In this document: one piece after another, positions 52,738 to 61,464 of the stretch
How positions within the stretch are numbered: the stretch's first letter is position 1
Layout: every line of letters starts with the position of its first letter
NCBI RefSeq assembly: GCF_013283795.1
Contig: NZ_JABSOD010000004.1
Location: 245,550 to 309,549 of the forward strand
Origin: Rheinheimera lutimaris
Lineage (GTDB): Bacteria > Pseudomonadota > Gammaproteobacteria > Enterobacterales > Alteromonadaceae
Direction of reading: 5' to 3'
Length of the DNA: 64,000 nt
Notes under the pieces: generated by a model
What the model saw: only the letters and a program-made list of their open reading frames with translations
What the model was told of the DNA's origin: nothing
The model's database searches: none
Translations under genes and position numbers: made by a program

Positions 52738-53114
52738 GCCAGCTTGCTTATGCTTTAGAAAATCAACCGGAGATACAACAACAGCCGGTTTTACTATGCC
52801 AGCAGCAAGATTTAGTGCCGTATTCCGGCGTTGCGGCAAGGTTTGCAGAACATGCGATAGCGCTGTTTTACCTGCCTGGCAAGGAAGTAGAGTTGTATGG
52901 CGTTAGCCATATCGACCCGGCAAGCGGCGCGCCGGTAATGGCCCATGGTCTGCTGGGCGAAAGCAAAGGCGCGTTTTATATCGCCGCACCACTGCACAAG
53001 CAGCAATACCAGCTTAGCGATGGCCAGTGCTTAAGCGACAGCACGCTGAAACTGCAGGTATTTAACGTGCAGCTACAGCATGGCCAGGTGTGGCTGCTAC
53101 CTCCAATGGAGTAG
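52734..53114 (+). CDS. nirD: Nitrite reductase small subunit NirD
   Basis: A 126-aa Rieske-like fold protein that partners NirB. CQQQDLVPYSGVAARF, ALFYLPGKEVELYGVSHIDP and LHKQQYQLSDGQCL match NirD. The Rieske Cys/His ligands are absent, as usual for bacterial NirD. It is the last gene of the nrtABC-nasC-nirBD run, followed by the Moco riboswitch region. Confidence 0.93.
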   Translation: MSQLAYALENQPEIQQQPVLLCQQQDLVPYSGVAARFAEHAIALFYLPGKEVELYGVSHIDPASGAPVMAHGLLGESKGAFYIAAPLHKQQYQLSDGQCLSDSTLKLQVFNVQLQHGQVWLLPPME

Positions 53115-53171
53115 CCAGACGCCCCTTAATGGCAATAACAATACCGGCACAAAGCTTTTAAGCTTAACGAC

Positions 53172-53283
53172 ACAACACCGAGCAAGGCGTTCTAAAGCTG
53201 AAAAGCAATGAAGCCTTTGCCGTGGCACTAACGCCACCGGGTAAGGTTGGAAACGGCCTTACCTCCCCACTTGGAAAGGTGAA
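53172..53283 (+). promoter_or_regulatory. Molybdenum-cofactor (Moco) riboswitch upstream of moaA
   Basis: The leader has several conserved-looking helices. ACACC (53175-53179) pairs with GGTG (53278-53281), and AAGGC pairs with GCCTT (around 53185 and 53214). GTGGC/GCCAC enclose ACTAAC, and GTAAGG/CCTTAC enclose a GNRA-like TTGGAAACGG loop. The GGAAAGGTG next to the start would be sequestered when the fold forms. Arrangement and wording (CCGAGC, GAAGCCTTTGCCGTGG) match the Moco RNA motif as I recall it. Confidence 0.8.
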
Positions 53284-53285
53284 TT

Positions 53286-54257
53286 ATGTTAACTGACGCC
53301 TATGCGCGCCGCTTTAGCTATTTGCGGCTGTCTGTCACCGAAAGCTGCAATTTCCGCTGCAGCTACTGCCTGCCTGACGGCAATGACTGCAACAGCCGTA
53401 GCGGTGAGCTTAATCTGACAGAAATTCGCCGCTTAGTCACCGCTTTTGCCAAACTCGGCACCCGCAAGGTACGCATTACCGGCGGCGAGCCGTCGCTGCG
53501 CAAAGACTTAACCGAAATTATCGCCACCTGTAAAGCCGTGCCCGGCATTGAAAAAGTGGCGCTAACCACCAACGGCTACCGGCTAAAACGCGATGCGCTG
53601 GCCTGGCAGCAAGCCGGGCTGGATGCAGTAAACGTCAGCGTCGATAGCTTAGATGCGGATACTTTTCATCTGGTGACCGGTCAGGACAAACTGGCTGACA
53701 TCTTAGACGGCATAGCGCACGCCAGGGCCATTGGCATTAAGCAGGTAAAAATTAATACCGTGCTGTTAAAGCAGCACAATGCGCTGGCGTTGCCGGATTT
53801 CCTTACATTTATTCAGCAGCAGGATATCGCGCTGCGTTTTATCGAGCTGATGCGCACCGGTGACAATACCGGCTTTTATCAGCGCCAGCATTTAAGTGGC
53901 GAACATATTCAGCAGCAGCTGCTGGCACAAGGTTGGCAGTTGAACAAAAAAGCCAAAACCGACGGCCCGGCGCTGGAATATTCGCATGCCGGTTATCAGG
54001 GCCGGATTGGCCTGATTATGCCGTACAGCAAAGACTTTTGCGCCGATTGTAACCGGCTTAGGGTATCAAGCCTGGGTCAGCTGTATTTATGCCTGTTTAC
54101 TGACAGCCATCAGGACATGCGCAGCCTGCTGCAAAGCGATGACAGCGCGCCGCTAATGCGTTTTTTACAGCAAGCGGTGCAAGGCAAAGCCTTTAGCCAC
54201 CAGTTGGCAGAGGATTACAGCGGCAGCACCCGGCATTTAGCCCAGATTGGTGGGTAA
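53286..54257 (+). CDS. moaA: GTP 3',8-cyclase MoaA
   Basis: Radical-SAM enzyme (323 aa) catalysing the first step of molybdopterin synthesis. N-terminal cluster motif CNFRCSYC near residue 17, SAM-binding VRITGGEPSLRKDL near 63, C-terminal second cluster FCADCNRLRVSSLGQLYLCLF near 249-270, and the required C-terminal GG are all present. AAAGGTG precedes the ATG, within the predicted riboswitch. It leads a moaA-mobA-moaBCDE-modABC gene run. Confidence 0.96.
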   Translation: MLTDAYARRFSYLRLSVTESCNFRCSYCLPDGNDCNSRSGELNLTEIRRLVTAFAKLGTRKVRITGGEPSLRKDLTEIIATCKAVPGIEKVALTTNGYRLKRDALAWQQAGLDAVNVSVDSLDADTFHLVTGQDKLADILDGIAHARAIGIKQVKINTVLLKQHNALALPDFLTFIQQQDIALRFIELMRTGDNTGFYQRQHLSGEHIQQQLLAQGWQLNKKAKTDGPALEYSHAGYQGRIGLIMPYSKDFCADCNRLRVSSLGQLYLCLFTDSHQDMRSLLQSDDSAPLMRFLQQAVQGKAFSHQLAEDYSGSTRHLAQIGG

Positions 54258-54269
54258 CAGGCGGATAAT

Positions 54270-54836
54270 ATGAGCATAACAATGCCGTTTAGTGCGCTGA
54301 TTTTAGCCGGTGGCCAGTCCAGCCGCATGGGCCGTGATAAAGCCCTGCTGCAACTTAATGGCCAAAGTTTACTGCAACATATGCAGCAACTGGCGCTGGA
54401 CAGTGGCGCCGTTGAAGTGCTGGTAAGCCGCAATCTGCCGGGCTTTATTGTCGATAACACGCCGCAACAAGGGCCTTTAGCCGGTATTTTGGCAGCGCTG
54501 CAACACTGCAGTGGTTCGCAGTTACTGGTATTGCCGGTTGATACCCCGCTATTAACGGTAACCAGCCTGCAACGCCTGCTGCAACACGCCAATGGCGCGG
54601 CCGGTTACTTTGTAAATAGCCCACTGCCCTGTGTGCTGCCGGTAAGCCCAGCCCTTAGTACCATGATTAGTGCACAACTGCAAAGTGGTCAGCGCTCGGT
54701 AAAAGCTCTGCTAGGCAGGCTTAATGCCGCAGCCTTGCCAGCGCCAACATCAGAATTATTTAATACCAACACACCAGCCGACTGGCAGCAATGTCTTGCA
54801 GTAGTTAATCACGGGAGTCTGTATGTCAAAGCCTGA
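54270..54836 (+). CDS. mobA: Molybdenum cofactor guanylyltransferase MobA
   Basis: A 188-aa nucleotidyltransferase that converts Moco to MGD for NarG and NasA. ALILAGGQSSRMGRDKALL at the N-terminus binds GTP, QQGPLAGILAAL follows near 70 and LLVLPVDTPLLT near 90. It overlaps moaB by 14 bases. It is the only dedicated MGD gene in the window; mobB was not seen. Confidence 0.93.
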   Translation: MSITMPFSALILAGGQSSRMGRDKALLQLNGQSLLQHMQQLALDSGAVEVLVSRNLPGFIVDNTPQQGPLAGILAALQHCSGSQLLVLPVDTPLLTVTSLQRLLQHANGAAGYFVNSPLPCVLPVSPALSTMISAQLQSGQRSVKALLGRLNAAALPAPTSELFNTNTPADWQQCLAVVNHGSLYVKA

Positions 54837-55362
54837 TTTAAGCCGGTTTTATCCGCTGAATATCGCTGTACTAACCGTGTCGGATAGCCGGACCAGCGCT
54901 AATGACAGCAGTGGCGACTTGTTATGTCAGCTGTTGCAAAGCGCCGATCATCAGTTAGTTGCGCGCTCATTATTGCCCAATAACAAATACCAGTTGCGCG
55001 CGACGCTAAGCCAGTGGATCGCAAGCGATAACATTCAGGTAGTGCTGATTAACGGCGGCACCGGCTTTCATCACACTAACTGCACCGTTGAGGCACTAAC
55101 GCCATTACTCGATACGCCGGTAGCGGGTTTTGGCGAACTGTTACGCCAACTGTCGTTTAACCAGCTGGGCTCAGCCGCCATGCAATCCGGCGCGATAGCT
55201 GGCCTGGCCAATGGCACCCTGCTGTTTGCCATGCCCGGCTCAGGCGGTGCCTGTACGCTTGCGATGCAGCAGCTGATTTTACCGCAATTAGATAGCAAAA
55301 CCGGGCCCTGCAACTTTGTTGCACATGTTAAAAACAGTCCGCTGAAAAGCTGTGGAGCTTAA
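54823..55362 (+). CDS. moaB: MoaB/Mog-family molybdopterin protein MoaB
   Basis: A 179-aa protein with [20 protein letters not shown] near the N-terminus, [19 protein letters not shown] near 72 and [18 protein letters not shown] near 130. It lacks some catalytic residues of MogA-type adenylyltransferases, as MoaB of E. coli does ([10 protein letters not shown] instead of GTGPAKRDVT), so it may be non-catalytic given that mogA is present. Confidence 0.9.
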   Translation: MSKPDLSRFYPLNIAVLTVSDSRTSANDSSGDLLCQLLQSADHQLVARSLLPNNKYQLRATLSQWIASDNIQVVLINGGTGFHHTNCTVEALTPLLDTPVAGFGELLRQLSFNQLGSAAMQSGAIAGLANGTLLFAMPGSGGACTLAMQQLILPQLDSKTGPCNFVAHVKNSPLKSCGA

Positions 55363-55363
55363 G

Positions 55364-55864
55364 ATGACAGCAACCCTTACCCATTTAGAGCTAACGCATA
55401 TAGATCAGAGCGGCGCGGCAGCGATGGTCGATGTCAGTGCCAAAGCAGCCACCACCCGGCTGGCCCGCGCCGGCGCCCTGGTGCAAACCACACCCGACGT
55501 TATCGACTTAATTGCCGGGGCGCTGCTAAAAAAAGGCGATGTACTGGCCACAGCGCGCATTGCCGGCATTATGGCGGCGAAAAAAACCAGCGAGCTGATC
55601 CCGCTGTGTCATCCATTAATGCTCAGCAAAGTATCAGTCGATTTTCAGCTACTGCCAGCGCAAGGTCAGATAAAAATCGAAAGCTGCTGCCTGCTTAGCG
55701 GCAGCACCGGCGTCGAGATGGAAGCGTTAACGGCTGCCAGTGTGGCCGCGCTGACCATTTACGATATGTGTAAAGCGGTAGATAAAGCGATGATCATCAG
55801 CGATATCCGCCTGCTGGAGAAAACCGGCGGTAAGTCCGGACATTACCTTGCGGAGGCTATATGA
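55364..55864 (+). CDS. moaC: Cyclic pyranopterin monophosphate synthase MoaC
   Basis: A 166-aa enzyme converting the MoaA product to c[40 protein letters not shown] and [19 protein letters not shown] carry the conserved active-site His and Asp/Glu, and [20 protein letters not shown] ends it. ATG 55364 is chosen over an in-frame codon 12 bases earlier because GGAG lies six bases ahead. It overlaps moaD by four bases. Confidence 0.95.
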   Translation: MTATLTHLELTHIDQSGAAAMVDVSAKAATTRLARAGALVQTTPDVIDLIAGALLKKGDVLATARIAGIMAAKKTSELIPLCHPLMLSKVSVDFQLLPAQGQIKIESCCLLSGSTGVEMEALTAASVAALTIYDMCKAVDKAMIISDIRLLEKTGGKSGHYLAEAI

Positions 55865-56112
55865 TTAAAATTCTGTTTTTCGCCGCGCTGCGCGAGCGGC
55901 TTGATTGCGAACAATACCTGCTTAGCTGCGATGGCAAAATGTTGCAGGTGACCGATATCCTGCAGCAACTGCAAAGCCGTTGTCATAGCTGGCAGCAGGA
56001 ACTTAGCCGCAGCGATTTGCTCTGCGCCGTAAACCAGCAACTGGTGCCGCTAAGCGCCAACGTACAGGACGGCGATGAGCTGGCATTCTTCCCGCCGGTA
56101 ACCGGCGGCTAA
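55861..56112 (+). CDS. moaD: Molybdopterin synthase sulfur carrier subunit MoaD
   Basis: A ubiquitin-like protein (83 aa) that carries thiocarboxylate sulfur. [13 protein letters not shown] starts the fold, [14 protein letters not shown] ends with the essential GG that MoeB adenylates and that inserts into MoaE. The preceding moaC supplies GGAGG for its start. Confidence 0.94.
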   Translation: MIKILFFAALRERLDCEQYLLSCDGKMLQVTDILQQLQSRCHSWQQELSRSDLLCAVNQQLVPLSANVQDGDELAFFPPVTGG

Positions 56113-56118
56113 AAGGTA

Positions 56119-56577
56119 ATGACGGATATGAGCATCTTTGTTGCCGTACAAAGCGATGACTTTTGTGTCGCCAGTGAATATAACGAACTGCGCCGCCAGT
56201 CAGGTTGCGGCGCTATCGTCACCTTTAGCGGCCTGGTACGCGAGCTTAGCGACAACCAACTGCACAGCATGACGCTGGAGCACTACCCCGGCATGACCGA
56301 GCAAGCCCTCACGGCTATTGCTGAACAGGCACAACAGCGCTGGCAACTGGGCGCAGTGCACCTTATTCACCGCGTTGGCACCCTGAAACCGCATGAGCAA
56401 ATTGTATTTGTCGGCATTGCCAGCCCGCACCGGGCGGCCGCCTTTGCTGCCTGCGAGTTTATAATGGATTACCTGAAAAACCGCGCGCCGCTGTGGAAAA
56501 AAGAACACACCAGCAACGGCGATTATTGGGTAGAAGCCAAAACCAGTGACCAACACGCGCTAACGCGCTGGGGCTAG
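56119..56577 (+). CDS. moaE: Molybdopterin synthase catalytic subunit MoaE
   Basis: A 152-aa subunit that transfers sulfur to cPMP. GAIVTFSGLVRELSDN near residue 31, LEHYPGMTEQAL near 53, HRVGTLKPHEQIVFVG near 85 and YLKNRAPLWKKEHT near 127 (catalytic Lys) are present. It follows moaD by six bases. ATG 56119 or 56128 are both possible starts. Confidence 0.95.
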   Translation: MTDMSIFVAVQSDDFCVASEYNELRRQSGCGAIVTFSGLVRELSDNQLHSMTLEHYPGMTEQALTAIAEQAQQRWQLGAVHLIHRVGTLKPHEQIVFVGIASPHRAAAFAACEFIMDYLKNRAPLWKKEHTSNGDYWVEAKTSDQHALTRWG

Positions 56578-56580
56578 CCA

Positions 56581-57360
56581 ATGCGTCAGTTACTGTTAAT
56601 ACTGGGCTTTATCTGCAGCTTAACCGCCGACGCCAGCGACAAGCTCACCATAGCGGCGGCAGCTGATCTGCGCTATGCCATGGCTGACATCGTCAGCCTG
56701 TTTCAGCAGCAAACTCAGCTTGATGTCAGGGTAATTTATGGCGCCAGCGGTAAGCTCAGCACGCAAATCCGCCATGGCGCGCCCTATGATATGTTTTTCT
56801 CTGCCGATATCAGCTTTGCCCGGCAGCTATACCAGGATGGCCTGGCAGCCACTGCGCCACAGCCCTATGCACTCGGGCATTTAGTGCTGTGGAGCCCGCA
56901 GCAGAATATGGCCGGTATTAGCCTGAGCCAACTGGCAGAATTTGATTTTAACCGCCTGGCCATTGCCCAACCCGCCCATGCGCCTTATGGCCAGCGCGCC
57001 AAACAAGCCCTACAGGCCGCCGGCGTCTGGCAGGCGCTGGAGGCGAAAATTGTCTATGGCGAAAATATCGCCCAAGCCGCGCAACTGGCGCAAAGCGGTG
57101 GCGCTGATATCGCCATTATTGCGCTGTCACTGGCCCGCTTTCCGGAGCTTGCCAGTCAGGGCTACCAACCTATTCCCACTGAGTTACACCAACCGCTGCA
57201 GCAGGCCTATGTGATCACCCGCCATGGCGCCGATAACCTTGCCGCGCGGCAGTTCGCGGCGTTTATCGCCACGCCACCAGTGCTGGATATTATGCAGCGC
57301 TATGGTTTTGAACAAGGGCGTTTTGAACAGCCGAGCTTGGTACAGCAGGAAGCCCAATGA
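56581..57360 (+). CDS. modA: Molybdate ABC transporter substrate-binding protein ModA
   Basis: A 259-aa periplasmic protein with a short signal peptide (MRQLLLILGFICSLTADA). The oxyanion-binding fold shows LTIAAAADLRYAMADI, VIYGASGKLSTQIRHGAPYDM and FFSADISFARQLY, then VYGENIAQAAQLAQSGGADI. Ser and Ala in those segments bind molybdate. It starts three bases after moaE. No ModE box was recognised, and it may be co-transcribed with moa genes. Confidence 0.93.
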   Translation: MRQLLLILGFICSLTADASDKLTIAAAADLRYAMADIVSLFQQQTQLDVRVIYGASGKLSTQIRHGAPYDMFFSADISFARQLYQDGLAATAPQPYALGHLVLWSPQQNMAGISLSQLAEFDFNRLAIAQPAHAPYGQRAKQALQAAGVWQALEAKIVYGENIAQAAQLAQSGGADIAIIALSLARFPELASQGYQPIPTELHQPLQQAYVITRHGADNLAARQFAAFIATPPVLDIMQRYGFEQGRFEQPSLVQQEAQ

Positions 57361-58061
57361 TGCCAGAGCTGTTCGTCGCACTGAGCCCGCAAGACTGGCA
57401 AGCCATCCGGCTTACATTAAAGCTGTGCCTGTATACCACCGCCATTTTACTGCTGCTGGCTACGCCACTGGCTTGGTGGTTAGCGCTGCGGCAAAGCAAA
57501 TTGCGCACCGCCATTCAAGCCATAGTCGCCCTGCCGCTGGTATTGCCGCCAACGGTATTGGGCTTTTATTTACTGCTGTTACTCGGCCCACACGGCGCCA
57601 TTGGCAGCACGCTGGAACGCTTAGGCGTATCGCATCTGGCTTTTAGCTTTAGCGGCATTTTAATTGGCTCGGTGATTTACTCGCTGCCCTTTGCCGTGCA
57701 GCCACTGCTGGAAAGCTTTCGTCGCATGGGGGCCGGACCGCTGGAAGTGGCAGCAACCTTGGGTGCCGGCAAGCTGGACCAGCTGTTTAGCGTGGTACTG
57801 CCGCTGTGTCGCGGCGGCTTTATCGTTGCGGCTACCCTGACCTTTGCCCATACGCTGGGCGAGTTTGGCGTTATTTTAATGCTCGGCGGCAGTATCCCCG
57901 GCGAAACTCAGGTGCTGTCGGTGCTGATTTACGACCACACCGAAGCAATGAACTATGCCCAGGCACATCAACTGTCGCTCGGCTTGCTAATCAGCGCCTT
58001 TGTGGTGCTGTTTATTGTCTATGGTTTAAACCGGCGTTTTGAGCGCGAGGCCGTGCTATGA
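57357..58061 (+). CDS. modB: Molybdate ABC transporter permease ModB
   Basis: A 234-aa permease with about five TM segments. LPLVLPPTVLGFYLLLLLG near residue 60 and the EAA loop EVAATLGAGKLDQLFSVVLP near 135, then HTLGEFGVILMLGGSIPGET are characteristic of ModB. It overlaps modA and modC by four bases each. Confidence 0.94.
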   Translation: MMPELFVALSPQDWQAIRLTLKLCLYTTAILLLLATPLAWWLALRQSKLRTAIQAIVALPLVLPPTVLGFYLLLLLGPHGAIGSTLERLGVSHLAFSFSGILIGSVIYSLPFAVQPLLESFRRMGAGPLEVAATLGAGKLDQLFSVVLPLCRGGFIVAATLTFAHTLGEFGVILMLGGSIPGETQVLSVLIYDHTEAMNYAQAHQLSLGLLISAFVVLFIVYGLNRRFEREAVL

Positions 58062-59119
58062 CCCTGGCAATACAACTGACGGTTAAGCGCGGCGCTTTTA
58101 CGCTTGAGCTTAATCACAGCTTGCCATTACACGGTGTTACCGCGCTATTTGGCCGCTCCGGCTGTGGCAAAACCACCCTGCTGCGCGCCATCGCCGGGCT
58201 GGATCGCCACGCGAAAGCACAGATCCGCTGCAATGATGTCGTCTGGCAGCAAGGTAATCACTTTATGCCGGTGCATCAGCGCCGTATCGGTATGGTATTT
58301 CAGCACAGCAGCTTATTGCCGCATTTAACGGTTCTGCAAAACCTGCTGTACGGCTTTAAGCGCCGGCTTAAACATAGTGCTGTGCAGCTTGAGCCGGCAC
58401 AGGTCATTAGCTTGCTGGAGCTGGAAAGCTTATTGCAACTGCAACCAGAACAGCTGTCCGGCGGCCAGCGCCAGCGTATTGCGCTGGGCCGGGCCTTACT
58501 TAGCCAGCCAGAATTATTGTTATTAGATGAGCCGTTGGCGTCACTGGATCAGCAAAGCCGCAATGAGATTCTGTCGTTTTTACAGCGTGTCGCGAATCAA
58601 ACCGGCATCCCTATGCTGTTGGTCAGCCATCAGTTAGATGATGTGGTCAAGCTGGCCGATCAGCTGGTATTGATGCAGCATGGCCGCATTATCAGCCAGG
58701 GCCCGTTGCCACAGCAGTTGCTGCAACCAGAACTTGCTGTTATAAGCGCTATGTCGCTGCTGTATGCGCAAAGCCACGGCTGTCATAACCATCTTTTACA
58801 GCTGAGTATTGGCAAGCAACAGCTGCAACTACCGGCACCACTTAGCAACACCGGCACACAAACAGCCTACCGCTTACGTATTCAGGCCCGCGACGTGGCG
58901 CTAAGCCTAACGCCACTAACCGACAGCTCGGTCAGTAATCAGCTGCAAGTCAGCATCAGCGGTTTTAACAACGCCCCCCATCCGGCCGAAACCCTGGTGC
59001 AGCTAAATCTGGAGGGCCAGCCACTGCAGGCATTGCTCACCAAACAATCGGTAGAACGCTTGGGCTTGCAGGTAGGCCAGCAGGTATATGCACAGATAAA
59101 GGCTGTAGCTCTCGACTAA
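58058..59119 (+). CDS. modC: Molybdate ABC transporter ATP-binding protein ModC
   Basis: A 353-aa ATPase. Walker A FGRSGCGKTTLLRAIAG, signature LSGGQRQRIALGRALL, Walker B LLLLDEPLASLDQQS and LVSHQLDDVVKLADQ are in the N-terminal NBD. A C-terminal TOBE domain (about 290-353; YRLRIQARDVALSLTPL) binds molybdate and can throttle uptake. It is the last gene of the nitrogen-oxide and molybdenum cluster. A CTGTAGCT/AGCTACAG inverted repeat spans its 3' end (59103-59160). Confidence 0.94.
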   Translation: MTLAIQLTVKRGAFTLELNHSLPLHGVTALFGRSGCGKTTLLRAIAGLDRHAKAQIRCNDVVWQQGNHFMPVHQRRIGMVFQHSSLLPHLTVLQNLLYGFKRRLKHSAVQLEPAQVISLLELESLLQLQPEQLSGGQRQRIALGRALLSQPELLLLDEPLASLDQQSRNEILSFLQRVANQTGIPMLLVSHQLDDVVKLADQLVLMQHGRIISQGPLPQQLLQPELAVISAMSLLYAQSHGCHNHLLQLSIGKQQLQLPAPLSNTGTQTAYRLRIQARDVALSLTPLTDSSVSNQLQVSISGFNNAPHPAETLVQLNLEGQPLQALLTKQSVERLGLQVGQQVYAQIKAVALD

Positions 59120-59198
59120 AATAGGGAAGTCAGCTTCTGTGGCACGGTATAAAGCTACAGACCTAAACGGAATAATTGCTGTGAGCGAATCGCGGACA

Positions 59199-59561
59199 TT
59201 ATTCTGCGGATATTATTTCATCTGCATCATTCAACGCTTTGGTTAACGGGTGGTTATCAAAATCATGCTGATTTCGTGCTCGTCTAAGCAAACTACGTGC
59301 GGCATTGAACTGTTTTGCTCTTGCATCTGGTCTCAAAAAGGTTGAAACCCCTGCTGAGATAGCTACAGCAAGTGCAATGAGCTGCTCACAAGACGGCTCA
59401 TTGATAGCTCCGCTAGCAAGAACAGCAGCCAGAGATGCCGATAAAACCCCTAATAAATAATGTAATAACAGCCAAAAGTATGCTCTTGATTTATAGCTTT
59501 TTTGTTTTGATTTCACTAGTTCGACTACTCTATCATTTGTCGACTTGACTTCCTGCCCCAT
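59199..59561 (-). CDS. Two-TM SLATT-like membrane protein
   Basis: A 120-aa protein. A basic N-terminal helix (VELVKSKQKSYKSRAYFW) leads into two TM helices (about 28-50 and 60-78), then FLRPDARAKQFNAARSLLRRAR and an acidic tail. This layout resembles SLATT/DUF4231 domains, predicted pore-forming effectors in nucleotide-signalling defence systems. ATG 59561 follows GAGG at good spacing; an earlier ATG at 59573 overlaps that site. It lies downstream of the PhoD-like gene on the same strand. The SLATT call is tentative. Confidence 0.6.
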   Translation of the reverse strand: MGQEVKSTNDRVVELVKSKQKSYKSRAYFWLLLHYLLGVLSASLAAVLASGAINEPSCEQLIALAVAISAGVSTFLRPDARAKQFNAARSLLRRARNQHDFDNHPLTKALNDADEIISAE

Positions 59562-59669
59562 AGTTAACCTCATTATTTAGCCACTCAAAATCACTACAAA
59601 AAACTCGGAATCACAACATTTTAAATACAAGCTCACTATAAACAACTCTCTTCAACCCAAAATTTCAGA

Positions 59670-59704
59670 AAAATTCAAAATTCAAAATTCAAAATTCAAA
59701 ATTC
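59670..59704. repeat. Five tandem copies of the heptamer AAAATTC
   Basis: AAAATTC is repeated at 59670, 59677, 59684, 59691 and 59698. It covers the 3' end and stop of the PhoD-like gene. Each minus-strand unit (GAATTTT followed by GA) supplies a TGA in one frame, so copy-number change would alter the last few residues but not greatly change length. Confidence 0.9.
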
Positions 59705-61064
59705 CAAGCTTAAATCCTTTCCTGCAAATAAATTTAATCCCGACTTTATCAACTGAAACATCGAGTTTAGTAAACGCATCTTTAGGGTATACATCGCTGG
59801 CATTGATAACTTTGTAACTGTTGGTAGTAGATGTCTTAATATTTCCACTCAGTTTGAAATCTCTTCTATTTGGATGTGGATACGGCCAGAAAAAGGCAGA
59901 TGACACTATAGAGGTTACTTTCACTCCGTTACCTAAATCGAGTTGAGAAGCCATGCAGGCATGAACATCACCGGACAAAAACACAACTTTTGATACGGAG
60001 TTTGTGCGAATGCATTCTAAAATCTCATCTCTTTGGCTGATAAACCCATGCCACTTATCAGAAGATTCTGACTCGTATAGCGGGACGCTTGTTACTATAA
60101 TTTTTACCATACCACTACCATTGGTAAGCCATTGTAGAAGCTCATGCTTTTGCCTCGGACCTATCATTTCAAAGCTTTTTGGATTCAGGCACCTTTCTGT
60201 CCGGCAATCAGTTACAAAGAACTCACAACAGCCATCGGTATACTGATACCAAAGGTGGGTTGGCGTTCCGCTAATTCGACTACCATTAAGATCAAATAGT
60301 GGGCTATGGCTTGACTGGTAAGTAGCAAATGATTGAATCGCTGCGGGAAATTTTTTAACCCAATCGCGGGAATCTGCAGATTCAGGCCAATTATCTTCAA
60401 TTTCGTGATCATCCAGCATCATGTACGTTGGAACTTGCGACATAAGTTTGCGAAGATTTGGTGTTGTTAGAATTTTTTGATATCTTTTGTTGTATTCATC
60501 TATACAATCGTCTGCCCCTAACACATTCAAATCATCTGCATATATTTGATCGCCACACATGATTAACTGATCAATAGTTTCGCCTGTTTTTGATTGCTCA
60601 AGGATTGACTTGAAAACTTTGTCGCCCCGATCATCCCACCATAGACCGCCAAACAGACGCAGTACATATCGACATGAGCCGAAGACAAGCGACCTTGGCT
60701 CTGTCAGGCTTGAAGAAGCAGTTTTAAATTCAGCAACCTCAATTTTTTTCCATTCAAGCACTTTGTCTACATTGATATCAACGGTATCAACATCGGAATA
60801 AAACCAGCCTAATTGATATTGATATTTAGAGTTCTCGTCCAGCCCGGATATAACAATTACACCTGTCATATCAAAATTTGGATTCATTTTGAAATACATG
60901 GGTTTAGCAAAATTCCGACTTCCCAATTTTCTATACCTCACAACACCATGAGCTTTTCTCGGCCTACCACCATCAATAGAAAACTCAGCACGACCAAAAA
61001 TCCGAACGTAGTGTGGAGATGTATGGCCGACAATCGGCCCTACAGACAGGCATTGAACATCCAT
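59682..61064 (-). CDS. PhoD-like phosphatase/phosphodiesterase family protein
   Basis: A 460-aa protein without a recognisable signal peptide. The N-terminal beta domain (about 1-120) is followed by a metallophosphatase domain with SLVFGSCRYVLR near 125, QLIMCGDQIYADDL near 165, YMMLDDHEIEDNW near 216 and VVFLSGDVHACMAS near 345; Asp, Asn and His ligands of the PhoD type are present. It is probably cytoplasmic, and the substrate is unknown. The C-terminus runs into a heptamer repeat. It is AT-richer than the main cluster and pairs with the SLATT-like gene, so a defence or nucleotide-processing role is possible. Confidence 0.78.
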   Translation of the reverse strand: MDVQCLSVGPIVGHTSPHYVRIFGRAEFSIDGGRPRKAHGVVRYRKLGSRNFAKPMYFKMNPNFDMTGVIVISGLDENSKYQYQLGWFYSDVDTVDINVDKVLEWKKIEVAEFKTASSSLTEPRSLVFGSCRYVLRLFGGLWWDDRGDKVFKSILEQSKTGETIDQLIMCGDQIYADDLNVLGADDCIDEYNKRYQKILTTPNLRKLMSQVPTYMMLDDHEIEDNWPESADSRDWVKKFPAAIQSFATYQSSHSPLFDLNGSRISGTPTHLWYQYTDGCCEFFVTDCRTERCLNPKSFEMIGPRQKHELLQWLTNGSGMVKIIVTSVPLYESESSDKWHGFISQRDEILECIRTNSVSKVVFLSGDVHACMASQLDLGNGVKVTSIVSSAFFWPYPHPNRRDFKLSGNIKTSTTNSYKVINASDVYPKDAFTKLDVSVDKVGIKFICRKGFKLGILNFEF

Positions 61065-61065
61065 G

Positions 61066-61392
61066 TTATTTCCTCATCATTTAAGCCAATTTACTGGACA
61101 GTTAAATAGTTGGAGCAGTCGTTATGTATTAGCACGCATTTTTAAAAATTCAATAAATAAGACGTTATTTTTTATTCTAATCTGCAATCTATAAAATTTA
61201 CTATCCGCTTTATTTATGATTTAAATAAATATTTTAGTTTTAGTAATAGAAAATAAATCAGTTAATGAAATCACTCTGACCAATCGCGATTTTCTCTTTG
61301 TGTAGTGATTCTCACTCTTCTGGAAGGTCAGTTGTGTAAATAGGCCATTAGCTGTACACACAGATAAAAACATTGGAGGTTGGATTAATTCA
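61066..61392. other. AT-rich intergenic stretch, nothing supported
   Basis: About 330 bases between the divergent PhoD-like and HigA-type genes. The only frame of note (minus, 61221-61442) has no ribosome site and no recognisable protein. I see no toxin remnant. Confidence 0.5.
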
Positions 61393-61411
61393 GGTTTACT
61401 ATTTGTAAACC
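61393..61411. promoter_or_regulatory. Perfect palindrome upstream of the HigA-type gene (likely operator)
   Basis: GGTTTAC-TATTT-GTAAACC is a 7-5-7 perfect inverted repeat about 54 bp before the gene start. HigA-type antitoxins bind such palindromes in their own promoters. Confidence 0.6.
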
Positions 61412-61464
61412 TTGCACAATTGCGGCGCAGTACCGAAACCAAAGCCGGAATTAAGGAGCCGATT

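Noticed and set aside
61221..61442. 73-aa frame on the minus strand
   Set aside because: No ribosome site, no family resemblance, low-complexity AT-rich DNA, and it overlaps the HigA promoter region.
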